Source: Paenibacillus oenotherae
GTDB taxonomy: Bacteria > Bacillota > Bacilli > Paenibacillales > Paenibacillaceae
Length of the DNA stretch: 64,000 bases
Reading direction: 5' to 3'
Assembly (NCBI RefSeq): GCF_019443105.1
Contig: NZ_JAHZIJ010000004.1
Span: forward strand, 1 to 64,000
Every line of letters starts with the position of its first letter. Position 1 is the stretch's first letter. Positions 16,091-24,854 of this stretch are shown one piece after another. The notes beneath the pieces were generated by a model. That model searched no databases. It saw only the letters and a list, made by a program, of their open reading frames with translations, and had not been told where the DNA came from. A program made the translations under genes and the position numbers.

Positions 16091-16694
16091 TTTCCTTACG
16101 GGATACTTACATCGTACAAAGTTCAACCTCATTTGGGGAGGACTAAAAACATTCCCCTTCCAGAAATAACGAAATTTATATGATGTTTTGGTAAACGTCC
16201 TCATCATCCACTTAGACACAATTAACATTGCTTTTACTAACTCCCTCCTTCTTTTCAGATTATACTGGCACCCAGTTCAATTCCCTCCCTCCGCATGGAC
16301 AGAACACCAACAGATCAACGAAACTACGGGCACCGAGCCTAGAGTCGCAGAGTACCTGCAGTTACCGTGCATTATCGTGCAAACACAATTATCATACACT
16401 TACAGCTAGTTTTCTCCTGTAGGACGGTTTTTTCGCGTCTCATGCGGAAGAAGAGAACTGCTGGCTCTCTGCAAGCGGTTTTCGTCCCTTTTCAGCTTGG
16501 GAGAATACAAAACGTATGGCTGGTTTTCCTCTCCAAGAGCAGCTTTCACCAAGTTCCGCAGGGGAATTCGTCATGTTTCGCCGAGCTTCACCAGGTCTCA
16601 CCGATGAACATCTCAACTGGTTACAGGTGATTCGGCCCATATCCTGCACCGCACACAACGTATATCTCCATGCCGGCAGGATGGCGATATGTAT

Positions 16695-16751
16695 TTAAAA
16701 TTACACCCGCAACAATAATGAACTTAGGATCTATCCAAATGCCATAATCAT
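16695..16751 (-). pseudogene. Truncated copy of the YjbR gene start
   Basis: This is the duplicated 5' end of the YjbR gene, with start codon and ribosome site intact. Loss of a base brings a TAG stop after six codons (Met-Ile-Met-Ala-Phe-Gly), and homology ends at the unit junction. It marks the left boundary of duplication unit 2. Confidence 0.7.
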
Positions 16752-16799
16752 GCTTTCATCTCCTCTTCTTCTCGATTAGTTAAAATCTTATCCACCCGT

Positions 16800-16820
16800 A
16801 AGTTCATGATACATGAACTT
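16800..16820. promoter_or_regulatory. Palindromic operator, copy in unit 2
   Basis: This palindrome is identical to the 21-bp palindrome at 15587-15607. Its degenerate partner lies at 16866-16880. Exact conservation while neighbouring bases differ suggests functional constraint. Confidence 0.55.
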
Positions 16821-16865
16821 TATCTTCTTTTTTATCTTCTATTCCCAGCATTTCAACCCATAATA

Positions 16866-16880
16866 ACATGTATCGTGAAG
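16866..16880. promoter_or_regulatory. Second operator-like site, unit 2
   Basis: ACATGTATCGTGAAG here is the exact counterpart of the site at 15654-15668, at a similar distance from the upstream palindrome. Confidence 0.4.
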
Positions 16881-16972
16881 TCGCTCCCTTTATCGATTAC
16901 GGTCACTCATTATGCGTGTACAATTGAGGAGGAACAACCTAAATCCATTTCATTAAGAAGAGTTGATGGACC

Positions 16973-17302
16973 ATGATTGGTAAACAATTGCGAGAACTGC
17001 GCAAAGGCCGCTCCATGACGCAAGTGCAGTTGGCTACCTTGTTGAATACAGCCAAATCGACCATTTCTCAATATGAGAATGATATAAATGAGCCTGACCT
17101 TGAGACGCTGATTCGAATAGCTGATTTCTTCGAGGTGACCCTTGATGAGCTTGTCGGACGGGAGCTGCCTTATCCAACGCAGAGAGATCGAAGCTCTGGA
17201 TTTCAATTAATGGAATCCTTGACTGAGGAAGAAGCTCATTACTTGCAGGACAGCCTGTCCATCTATCGCAAATGGATAGCTGCTGCCAAGAAGCAAGAAT
17301 AG
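16973..17302 (+). CDS. XRE-family transcriptional regulator, copy 2
   Basis: The 109-residue paralogue of the regulator at 15761 differs by one substitution (Gly12 for Ser12), with only a handful of silent changes. The helix-turn-helix lies at residues 5-60 with the same recognition helix (STISQYENDI), so both copies should bind the same operators. The control region is duplicated too, so both copies would respond to each other. Coding identity is clearly higher than in the flanking noncoding tail, which points to purifying selection or gene conversion. Confidence 0.85.
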   Translation: MIGKQLRELRKGRSMTQVQLATLLNTAKSTISQYENDINEPDLETLIRIADFFEVTLDELVGRELPYPTQRDRSSGFQLMESLTEEEAHYLQDSLSIYRKWIAAAKKQE

Positions 17303-17557
17303 TTTCCTTACAGAACACTTACATCGTACAAAATCCAACCTCATTTGAGGAGGACTAAAAACACTCCCCTTCCAAAATAATGAATTATATTATGGTTTGA
17401 TAAACCTCCTGATTTTATTAACTCCCTCCTTAATCTCAGGTTATACTGATACCCCGTTCATTCTCTCCCCTCCGCATGAACAGAACATCAACGAAACTGC
17501 GGGCACCGAGCCTAGAGTCGCAGAGTACCTACTTCCCACTTTCGCAGTGCACTACAG

Positions 17558-17666
17558 CTACTGAGCAATTCATCTACTGAGCAATTCATCTACTGAGCTC
17601 TACAGCTACTGAGCTCTACAGCTACTGAGCTCTACAACTGAGCAATTCGTCTACTGAGCACTGACA
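17558..17666 (+). repeat. 16-bp tandem array
   Basis: About seven units alternate between CTACTGAGCAATTCAT (17558, 17574) and CTACTGAGCTCTACAG (17590, 17606, 17622), ending with degenerate units. The array is absent from the matching position of duplication unit 1, so it arose after the duplication or was lost there. Confidence 0.8.
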
Positions 17667-18030
17667 GGGGCTAGCCTTGTTCTGTAAGACGGTTTTTCCG
17701 CGTCTCATGCGAGGAAGAGAGCGGCTCGCTCTCTGTAAGCGGGTTTTGTCCCTTTTCAGCTCGAGAGAACACAAAACGTGTGGCTAGTTTGTACTCCAAG
17801 CGCAGGTTTCACCAAGCTTCGCAGGGGAAGCCGTCACGTTTCGCCGAGCTTCACCAGGTCTCGCCGACGTACATCTCAGCTGATGCAGGGGTACCCGCCC
17901 ATATCCTGCACCACACGCAGCATACAGCATACAGCGCGCAGCTCCAGTACCAGCAGAACGGCGATACGTACTGACAGATGTGCTAGCCAACCAACAACCA
18001 ACATAATCCCACACACTCATCCAAAATAAA

Positions 18031-18059
18031 AAGAACTGAGGCCTAATGCCTCAGTTCTT
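18031..18059 (-). terminator. Intrinsic terminator of the 70-residue basic protein gene
   Basis: AAGAACTGAGGC and GCCTCAGTTCTT form a 12-bp perfect stem with a 5-nt loop. Reading leftward it is followed by TTTTATTTT. Confidence 0.85.
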
Positions 18060-18074
18060 CGTGGTTGTCCTTTA

Positions 18075-18287
18075 CTACACACCCATCTTTTTGCGTTGAT
18101 TGTTGACTTTCTTCGTATTCTGGCTCTTCATGACTTGCTGGTTGCCGCCAGGGCCGTGCTTCTGTTTGTTGCCGTTAGCCTGCTCTTGCTTCTTCTGAGC
18201 CAGCTTCTGCTTCACTGCCTCAGCAAGCGAAACCTTCTTAGGCTCCTGCTTGGCTTCTGTTATTTGTTCTGTTTCTTTCTCTGACAC
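18075..18287 (-). CDS. Small Lys/Gln-rich basic protein
   Basis: The 70-residue, strongly basic, low-complexity protein (KQKLAQKKQEQANGNKQKHGPGGNQQ) has no membrane segment. It starts with GTG preceded by GAGGTGATCTC and ends before a classic terminator. The composition suggests nucleic-acid binding or a spore small protein, but no family is recognised. It lies 81 bp after the coiled-coil gene in the same direction. Confidence 0.6.
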   Translation of the reverse strand: MSEKETEQITEAKQEPKKVSLAEAVKQKLAQKKQEQANGNKQKHGPGGNQQVMKSQNTKKVNNQRKKMGV

Positions 18288-18368
18288 GAGATCACCTCAT
18301 TTATGTGAACTACTTGTATTGTATCCCTTTTTCGCTTCTTTTTCCAGCCATGAAATGATAGACATCCG

Positions 18369-18545
18369 CTATTCCCTAAGCGCATCCTTCAACCTGGTGG
18401 ACATTGTATGTCCATCACGGCTTCGAAGAAGACCGCGTAATTTGGCTGTTTCCCGTTTAAGCCCGTCATTCTCCGCCTGCAAGGCTGCTATTAGCTGCTT
18501 GGCCTGCTCCAGCTCGTCTATCAGCAGCGCTATCTTCTCCTCCAT
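18369..18545 (-). CDS. Small coiled-coil protein
   Basis: The 58-residue protein is nearly all heptad-patterned helix (MEEKIALLIDELEQAKQLIAALQAENDGLKRETAKLRGLL) with a basic end. The start at 18545 places AAGGAGG 9 nt upstream; an ATG at 18554 abuts the ribosome site and is unlikely. It begins 32 bp after the stop of the histidine kinase, so it is probably co-transcribed. Function unknown. Confidence 0.6.
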   Translation of the reverse strand: MEEKIALLIDELEQAKQLIAALQAENDGLKRETAKLRGLLRSRDGHTMSTRLKDALRE

Positions 18546-18576
18546 TTTCTCCATCCTCCTTACCACTCACGATTAC

Positions 18577-20490
18577 TTAATCAGCTTCACCCGCATCTAG
18601 AGGCAGCCGAATAATTGCCTCTGTTCCTACACCCTTCTCGCTCTTGAACTCCAATGTGCCCTCCATAGCCTCAATAATCCGGAACGTCACCAGCAGGCCA
18701 AGACCGGTACCCTTCGACTTATTAGAGAAATACGGCTTTCCTAAAAAGGCCAGTGTGCTCTCCTCCATCCCTTCTCCGGTATCATGGATATGAATGACGG
18801 CATTTCCTTTATCCTCATAGGCCCATATGCGAACTTTGCCTGTGCCGTTCAGCGCTTCAATGCTGTTCTTGATCAGATTGATCAAGACCTGCTTCATTTT
18901 CGAGGAGCTTCCCCTCACATACAGACTCTCCGCAATATGAACATCAATGATCCCGCCATGCAAATTGGCAAGCGGCCCAATCATATTCACGATATGCCTT
19001 AGCTCTTCACCAAGATCAAACACCTGAATATCCTCAAGCTGCGGCTTTGCAAAATTCAAAAAGTTCGTAATAATCGACGACGCGCGATCCAGTTCCTCAA
19101 CAGCCATACCAAGGTAAGCAGCTTCTCTCCCTTTAGTCCCGAGCTTCTGCTCCAGCAGCTGCAGGAAGCCTCTTGTCACTTGCAGCGGATTGCGGATTTC
19201 ATGAGCAACCGAAGCTGCTAGTTGACTAATTATCTCCCGTTTCTCGGATTGCTGCATCTCCTCATTGTAATGCTCCAGTTCCTTGGAGTATTGAATGACA
19301 AGCCGATTCTGATGCGCATACCGTCTTCCAAGAAGCATGATCAGCGACAGAATGAAGGCCACAAGCCCCCATTTCCACAGAAACAGATCGTATGCTTGCG
19401 AGGACAAATAGTACCACATCAGCTCTCCTGCCCCTATCGTTGCGAATATGCCGAACCCGAAGCAAAGAATAAGGGAGTCCCGCTTTCTCTGCACGATATA
19501 CAGGACAGTCGAAATCGAAATAATGATGAATAGCGTTACCAAAGCAAGATTGGCTAAAGTGACCGAGATGAAAATATAGACGGATAAATATTGATCATCT
19601 GTCGCCATGTTGATAATCGAGCTGCTGAGATAGATAAAGGCATACACCAGAAGTGCTATGCGGAATAGCCGCACAATGCCAAATATCCCCTTGCCAAAAA
19701 CAGCTTCAAAGAAGTATATAAACGCCGGCATAAAAACAGCCATCGCGATGTCAAAGAACAGCTGGAACAGATCATTGTACTTCCCATAGAACGTGTACAG
19801 GAACGGTGAATAGAAGATCATAATACCGCCGATGGACAGCACAACCAGACAAAGCGGAACCCAGCTCCTGCGCTGGCTTTTCTCCAAGAATAGCGAGCTT
19901 ATCAGCATAACGACAGCAGAGAATATTAATGCGCTGCCCAGAATGATATCCGTTATATCTTTTATCGTATGCGCTTTTGCAAGATCATAATAATCCCCGA
20001 TGACAGTTCCCGGGCCCAGGCCGAGGTTCTCCGTCGTGGATTCCAGCCGAATGAGCAGCGTTTGCCCGGAATCGGACTCCTTGAGCGGCAGCAGAATCCG
20101 GTTCAAATCAATCCAATAGATGCGCTCTGACTGGAATTTCAAGTCGTTATTCATGTACACTGCGACCTTCTGCGCATACAGCTTCTCCAGATATAGACCT
20201 GCTTGGCCGTCAACGTCAGGCAGCACCAGCTTGATCCACATGATTGTTACCCCATCCGGCCGCTTCGTGGCCGCTTCATTCCTGCCAACCGTAATCCAGT
20301 CTCCTTCGTCCCCTATTCCTCGGCCCAGAGCACTAGGTTCGGAGTCCTCAGCCAGATACCTTATTTGCCAACTTTCAATAGGCCCTGAGAAAACAAGCTC
20401 AGAGCCGTCAGCATGGACGGTTAGATTGGGCAATAGCAGTGCAGCAATTATGAATACTGCAATCATGTACCGTTGGGATAACGCTTTCAT
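18577..20490 (-). CDS. 7TMR-DISM-type sensor histidine kinase
   Basis: The 637-residue protein has a signal sequence (1-27), an extracellular beta-rich region to about 170 and seven membrane helices to about 385. It then has a HisKA domain (LAASVAHEIRNPLQVTRGFLQLLEQ) and a HATPase domain (INLIKNSIEALNG, DTGEGM, GTGLGL). This is the 7TMR-DISM layout. The H-box and N-box resemble sporulation kinases of the KinB/KinD type and other NtrB-like kinases. No response regulator is adjacent, which fits a phosphorelay input kinase (inference). GAGGTG lies 6 nt ahead of the ATG. A coiled-coil gene follows closely. Confidence 0.85.
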   Translation of the reverse strand: MKALSQRYMIAVFIIAALLLPNLTVHADGSELVFSGPIESWQIRYLAEDSEPSALGRGIGDEGDWITVGRNEAATKRPDGVTIMWIKLVLPDVDGQAGLYLEKLYAQKVAVYMNNDLKFQSERIYWIDLNRILLPLKESDSGQTLLIRLESTTENLGLGPGTVIGDYYDLAKAHTIKDITDIILGSALIFSAVVMLISSLFLEKSQRRSWVPLCLVVLSIGGIMIFYSPFLYTFYGKYNDLFQLFFDIAMAVFMPAFIYFFEAVFGKGIFGIVRLFRIALLVYAFIYLSSSIINMATDDQYLSVYIFISVTLANLALVTLFIIISISTVLYIVQRKRDSLILCFGFGIFATIGAGELMWYYLSSQAYDLFLWKWGLVAFILSLIMLLGRRYAHQNRLVIQYSKELEHYNEEMQQSEKREIISQLAASVAHEIRNPLQVTRGFLQLLEQKLGTKGREAAYLGMAVEELDRASSIITNFLNFAKPQLEDIQVFDLGEELRHIVNMIGPLANLHGGIIDVHIAESLYVRGSSSKMKQVLINLIKNSIEALNGTGKVRIWAYEDKGNAVIHIHDTGEGMEESTLAFLGKPYFSNKSKGTGLGLLVTFRIIEAMEGTLEFKSEKGVGTEAIIRLPLDAGEAD

Positions 20491-20689
20491 ATGACACCTC
20501 AGACTGTCTTGAAGAACATTAAACTATTATACCACCATGATTCCTGATTAAACATATGCCCGATCACGTTTTTCAGACAACCGAATGTTTGTTACAGTTT
20601 AGAAACAATCTCAATATATTAACGAAATAGTTGCCTACTAGAATGGGTAATAGAGAGTAAGTCATTATTCATTCTAGGAGGCTGAAACT

Positions 20690-21439
20690 ATGAAGCGCAC
20701 ATTGGCTTCTATCGCTGTCATTACAACTTTGACGGCTTCTCTGGCATTATCTGCTGCTGCTGGGCCGGTCAGCAAGTCCAGCGGTTCATCACTATCCAGC
20801 TTTCTTCATCAAAATGCACCTAGCCGAACGATCAAGAACAGCTCTTCCGGCAAGGCTGTTGTGACGAATACAGGAAGCACAGTCGTGCTGGTCAATAAGA
20901 AACGGCCGTTGTCCTCCCTGTACAAACCAGGCGATCTTGTCGTCCCGAATGTCCCCTTCTCCTTCTCCGGCAATAGCGAGAAGAAGCAAATGCGCAACAT
21001 AGCAGCTGCCGCGCTGGAGAAGCTGTTTGCGGGTGCCAAGGCTGACGGCATATCGATAAAAGCAGTATCCGGATTCCGCTCGTACAAGACGCAGGAAGCC
21101 ATCTTCAATCGCAATGCTAAGATTAAGGGAGCAGCCGTAGCGAACAAGACTAGCGCCCGTCCGGGTCAGAGCGAGCATCAGACCGGCCTGGCAATGGATG
21201 TATCCAGCGCCAGCGTGAAATATGGACTTGAGCAAAGCTTCGGATCAACGAAGGAAGGCAAATGGCTGAAGGCACATGCCGCAGAATATGGCTTTATTAT
21301 CCGCTATCCGCAAGGGAAAGAGAAAATTACCGGGTATTCCTATGAACCATGGCATATTCGATACGTAGGCGTCTATATTGCAGGGCAAATAACGAAGCAG
21401 CAATTGACGTTGGAGGAGTATATGGCCAAGCAAGAGTAA
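20690..21439 (+). CDS. D-alanyl-D-alanine carboxypeptidase, VanY/M15 family
   Basis: The 249-residue secreted protein has a signal peptide (1 to about 24, ending SAAAGPVS) and an M15B domain. The zinc-binding signatures are SEHQTGLAMD (about 163-172) and EPWHIRYVG (about 219-227), with the substrate-loop motif SGFRSYKTQEAIFN. It trims the terminal D-Ala from peptidoglycan stem peptides outside the membrane. There are no vanR/S or resistance genes nearby, so a cell-wall maintenance role is likely. AGGAGG precedes the ATG by 9 nt, and a hairpin with T-run follows the gene. Confidence 0.88.
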   Translation: MKRTLASIAVITTLTASLALSAAAGPVSKSSGSSLSSFLHQNAPSRTIKNSSSGKAVVTNTGSTVVLVNKKRPLSSLYKPGDLVVPNVPFSFSGNSEKKQMRNIAAAALEKLFAGAKADGISIKAVSGFRSYKTQEAIFNRNAKIKGAAVANKTSARPGQSEHQTGLAMDVSSASVKYGLEQSFGSTKEGKWLKAHAAEYGFIIRYPQGKEKITGYSYEPWHIRYVGVYIAGQITKQQLTLEEYMAKQE

Positions 21440-21477
21440 ACAGTGTGACTATGATCAGGCCACAGGCTGCACAAGGA

Positions 21478-21522
21478 AAAAACCGTACGATAAGTTGCGA
21501 TTGCACTTACCGTACGGTTTTT
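21478..21522. terminator. Bidirectional terminator between vanY-like gene and ABC operon
   Basis: AAAAACCGTACG (21478-21489) pairs perfectly with CGTACGGTTTTT (21511-21522) around a 21-nt loop. A-rich and T-rich ends on both sides serve both converging genes. Confidence 0.8.
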
Positions 21523-21539
21523 GCTATACTTTGCTGCTA

Positions 21540-22832
21540 TTATTTGCTCATGATATCGACAACAACTTTGTCGAGTTTCTCAAGCAATTGGTCTCTGTTG
21601 ATTTGCTTGCTTTGGTACTCTTGCATTGCAGCACCCCAGCCTTGAGTCGTTCCGTCTGGGAAACGATCCCAGTGCCAGCCAAGTGCGTCACCTGCTTTTT
21701 CACTTACGCCTACTGCTACTACGCCGATATCAGCTGCAGTTGCTTCGATGTCAGTCATAGCTGGCATGAACTTGAATTCTTTCGTGATGAAGCTCTTACC
21801 AGTGTCGGAAGTAACCATCCAGTTCAAGAATGCTTTAGCTTCTTCAGGGTTAGCGGATTTGCTGTTAACGATCCAGTTGTTCGGAACGCCAACATATACG
21901 TGACCAGGTTGGTCGTTGATAGGCATTGGAAGTACGCCAAGGTTCATGTTAGGCGTTACTTTGTCGATATCGCCTTGTGTCCAGTTACCTTGTTGCATCA
22001 TAGCAGCTTTACCGCTAGCGAAGTTAGCAACTTGAGTTGCGTAGTCCGTCGTCAGCAGGTTGTCTTGTGCATTGTTGAATACAAGGTCAACCAGGTCAAG
22101 CCATTGTTTGAAGATTTCGTTGTCTTTGATTTTTACAGTACCAGCTTTAAGATCTTCTGCGAATTTAGCAGGATCCGGCTGGTTAGCGAATGCTACGTTA
22201 AGGAAGTGAATACCAAGCGACCACCACTCGTTAGTGGACATGAAAGGCGTGATACCAGCAGCTTTCAGCTTCGCTACAGCGTCTGTCAACTCAGGAAGAG
22301 TCTTAGGCTCAGTCGTGATGCCAGCTTTAGCGAACAGGTCTTTATTGTAGATGAAACCATAACCTTCAGTGTTCATCGGCATACCGAACAGTTTGCCGTC
22401 TACAGTTGTTGGAGCTTTCGCTGCATCAACCGTGTTGCTTACCCATGATTCGCCGGAAAGATCAGCAGCGCGGTCCATGTAAGGAACCAGACCAGTGAAT
22501 CCGCCGTTGTTGTAGATTTCTGGCTCGCCGCCGCCTGCAAGCTCAGCTTTCAGCAATGCAGAGTAGTCTTCGCCGCCACCATGCGTTTCGATTTCTACCG
22601 TTACGCCGGTTTCTTCTTTATACTTCTCAGCCAATTTGCCGAGAGCTTCAGCAATTTCCACTTTAAATTGGAACATTTTGATCGTTACATCTTTTTTAGG
22701 CTCTTCTTTGTTCGTGTTCGTTCCTGTGTTCGTTCCTGTTTCTTTCTTAGGCTCATTAGCGTTATTGCCGCCACAAGCAGCTGTAATAAGCAACAATGCT
22801 GCAACTAACGCCAGTAATGTAAACCTTTTCAT
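21540..22832 (-). CDS. Sugar ABC transporter substrate-binding lipoprotein
   Basis: The 430-residue family 1 extracellular binding protein has a lipoprotein signal (LLLITAACGG, lipid-modified Cys at residue 20), a Thr/Asn/Lys-rich linker and a two-lobed binding domain. Motifs include EIYNNGG, GKLFGMPMNTEGYGFIYNKDLF and GKAAMMQQGNW, typical of carbohydrate-binding proteins of CUT1 importers. The sugar is unknown. It is last in the operon (permease, permease, binding protein), 132 bp after the second permease, and GGGAGG lies 7 nt before the ATG. The adjacent YesM/YesN-type system probably controls it. Confidence 0.9.
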   Translation of the reverse strand: MKRFTLLALVAALLLITAACGGNNANEPKKETGTNTGTNTNKEEPKKDVTIKMFQFKVEIAEALGKLAEKYKEETGVTVEIETHGGGEDYSALLKAELAGGGEPEIYNNGGFTGLVPYMDRAADLSGESWVSNTVDAAKAPTTVDGKLFGMPMNTEGYGFIYNKDLFAKAGITTEPKTLPELTDAVAKLKAAGITPFMSTNEWWSLGIHFLNVAFANQPDPAKFAEDLKAGTVKIKDNEIFKQWLDLVDLVFNNAQDNLLTTDYATQVANFASGKAAMMQQGNWTQGDIDKVTPNMNLGVLPMPINDQPGHVYVGVPNNWIVNSKSANPEEAKAFLNWMVTSDTGKSFITKEFKFMPAMTDIEATAADIGVVAVGVSEKAGDALGWHWDRFPDGTTQGWGAAMQEYQSKQINRDQLLEKLDKVVVDIMSK

Positions 22833-22964
22833 TTGAAGACCTCCCTATGTTTGTTTGAATTCATACCTTCATTATAGGTTGTGTTTTATTGTCTCAAAAT
22901 AGACGATGTTGACCTAAAAGGTGGAACTTGTTGATTATTTCCACCCCTTTTGTCGAACACCGGT

Positions 22965-23804
22965 CTATCCTTTAACCGATCCTGCGGTAATTCCTTCAAC
23001 AATATGCTTCTGTAAGAAAAGGAAGAAGATAAGGATTGGAGTGATGCTGACTGCAAGCGCGGCAAGCGCCAAGTCCCACTGCTTCGTATATTGTCCGAAC
23101 AATCTTGTTATAGCAAGCGGCAGGGTCGTCAGATCCTTGTTGCTTCCTATAACGAGCACGGGCAGCAAGTAGTCGTTCCATATCCATAACGTATTGAGAA
23201 TAACTACAGTAATGATAATCGGCTTGAGAAGCGGGAATACAATCTTCCAGAATACCCCGAGCGGCGAACAGCCATCAACGACGGCTGCCTCTTCAATCTC
23301 AAGCGGCACAGTCTTAATAAAGCCGTGGAACAAGAAAGTGGATAGTGCTAAGCCGAATCCGATATAACAGGCGACGACACCATAGAAATTGCCTCTTAGC
23401 TCCAATAGACTGGTAATTCGAACCAGCTGCAGCATGATCGATTGAAACGGAATGATCATGGATGCGATGAGCATCGAGAACAGGATTTTGTTGAACAATG
23501 TCGCTCTGCGCACGAACCTGTAGGCAGTCATCGTACTCACAACAACGATAAGCGATACACTGACAATTACAATGGATACGGAATTGAACAGTGCTTTCGG
23601 GAACTTGATGACTTCCCATGCTTTGGAATAGTTTGCCCAGATGACTTCTGAAGGAAAGGATGCGGCGTCGACCAGAATCTCCCCGAGTGTCTTAAGTGAA
23701 TTGATCGCTACGAAATAGAAAGGAACCAGGAATAGCAGGCCCAGTATGATCGCAACAATCTCCATAACGAATGTACTGCCGCCGTATTTCTCTTCTTTTT
23801 CCAT
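22965..23804 (-). CDS. Sugar ABC permease, MalG/CUT1 family
   Basis: The 279-residue protein has six membrane helices and the EAA-loop motif EEAAVVDGCSPLGVFWKIVFPLLKP, which contacts the ATPase. The C-terminus is typical of MalG-type subunits (LFLQKHIVEGITAGSVKG). It starts one base inside the stop of the MalF-type gene, so the two are translationally coupled. AAGGAGG lies 10 nt upstream. No ATPase gene is present in the operon, which is usual for CUT1 importers sharing an MsmX-type ATPase. Confidence 0.92.
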   Translation of the reverse strand: MEKEEKYGGSTFVMEIVAIILGLLFLVPFYFVAINSLKTLGEILVDAASFPSEVIWANYSKAWEVIKFPKALFNSVSIVIVSVSLIVVVSTMTAYRFVRRATLFNKILFSMLIASMIIPFQSIMLQLVRITSLLELRGNFYGVVACYIGFGLALSTFLFHGFIKTVPLEIEEAAVVDGCSPLGVFWKIVFPLLKPIIITVVILNTLWIWNDYLLPVLVIGSNKDLTTLPLAITRLFGQYTKQWDLALAALAVSITPILIFFLFLQKHIVEGITAGSVKG

Positions 23805-24688
23805 TAGGCCTCAACCTCCTTGCGCTTAGTTAACCAGACCTGAGTAACGGTTATAAGCGAAACAGCGAAGAAGAAGAGCATCGCTTTGGCAGTTCCTAAC
23901 CCGTACTTATTGTTGATCAGAGCCTCGGTATAGATGTTATAAGCCAGTGATTGTGTCGATGTTCCCGGACCGCCTTTGGTCAGCGTCAGGTTCAAGTCGA
24001 ACATCTTGAATGCACTCGAGATCGTCAGGAACAAGCAGATCGTAATCGCCGGCATAACCATTGGCACCAGAATGCTGCGCAGCAGTTGTCCGTAGCCTGC
24101 ACCATCGATTTTGGCCGCTTCGATCAAGTCCTTAGGCAATCCTGCGAATGCGGCTATGTAGATAACCATCATATAACCGGCTGTCTGCCATACGAATACA
24201 ATGATCAAACCCCAGAAGGCGGTTTGCGGCGTTCCAAGCCAAGGCAATTCGAAGAAGGAGAACCCTGTCTTCTCGCCCACCGTGTAGAAGCCTTTAGTAA
24301 ATATAAACTGCCAAATGAAGCCGAGAAATATACCCCCGATTACGTTCGGCATGAAAAATACTGTCCGCAGTATCTTTCTTGACTTGAGCGGTCTTGCAAG
24401 CACCAAAGCCAGCAGGAAAGCCAGTACATTGGTGGCGATCACCGTAATCACCGTAAATTTCAAAGTAAACCAAAGCGAATCCCAGAACTTCTCATCGTTC
24501 GTAAAGATTTTGCGAAGATTGTCCATCCCAGTCCATTGCGCCTTGTCCATATCAAGCCCGTTCCAGTCCGTAAAGGAATAATAAAAGCCAAGCACGAAGG
24601 GAATAAGCACAATCACAGTAAAGAACAGGAACCCCGGGCCCACAAATATCGTCTGTTGGAGCCACTCACTTACCCTTTTCTTTCTCAT
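23804..24688 (-). CDS. Sugar ABC permease, MalF/CUT1 family
   Basis: The 294-residue protein has six membrane helices and the EAA loop IEAAKIDGAGYGQLLRSILVPMVMPAI. It pairs with the MalG-type subunit. The start at 24688 follows AAAGGAGAGAAAACG; an upstream in-frame ATG at 24706 overlaps the ribosome site. It is first in the leftward importer operon and divergent from the sensor kinase gene at 24855. Confidence 0.92.
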   Translation of the reverse strand: MRKKRVSEWLQQTIFVGPGFLFFTVIVLIPFVLGFYYSFTDWNGLDMDKAQWTGMDNLRKIFTNDEKFWDSLWFTLKFTVITVIATNVLAFLLALVLARPLKSRKILRTVFFMPNVIGGIFLGFIWQFIFTKGFYTVGEKTGFSFFELPWLGTPQTAFWGLIIVFVWQTAGYMMVIYIAAFAGLPKDLIEAAKIDGAGYGQLLRSILVPMVMPAITICLFLTISSAFKMFDLNLTLTKGGPGTSTQSLAYNIYTEALINNKYGLGTAKAMLFFFAVSLITVTQVWLTKRKEVEA

Positions 24689-24854
24689 CGTTTTCTCTCC
24701 TTTCACACAACGATCATTCTAGAGCTGTACAAACAGTATAAAATTGCAAACCCTCCGATACCACCGATATTGATGATGGTTATGGTGGAATTTATTGATC
24801 TTTGCTTGTAAAATGGGGAGTGAGAGCGCTTGTAGAAAGGATGCCGCCGACTAT

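Larger units (their letters stand above)
15482..16694 (+). repeat. Tandem duplication, unit 1
   Basis: The 1.2-kb unit contains the first codons of the YjbR gene, a 220-bp control region with two operator-like sites, an XRE regulator gene, and about 600 bp without a supportable gene (16091-16694). Landmarks shared with unit 2 include CACCGAGCCTAGAGTCGCAG and GTTTCGCCGAGCTTCACCAG. The noncoding tail is about 80% identical between units by eye, the regulator gene about 97%. Confidence 0.85.
16697..17975 (+). repeat. Tandem duplication, unit 2
   Basis: The second unit starts abruptly at 16697, where unit 1 ends. It repeats the control region, the XRE gene and the noncoding tail. It differs from unit 1 mainly by an insertion of 16-bp repeats at 17558-17666. 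I see no gene between 17303 and 18074. Confidence 0.85.

Noticed and set aside
16367-16698. Short open frames in the noncoding tails of the XRE duplication
   Set aside because: The two units differ by frame-changing indels, so no common peptide is preserved; a noncoding role is more likely.
21495-22448. 317-codon open frame opposite the sugar-binding protein gene
   Set aside because: Entirely antisense to a well-supported lipoprotein gene; the composition reflects its codons.
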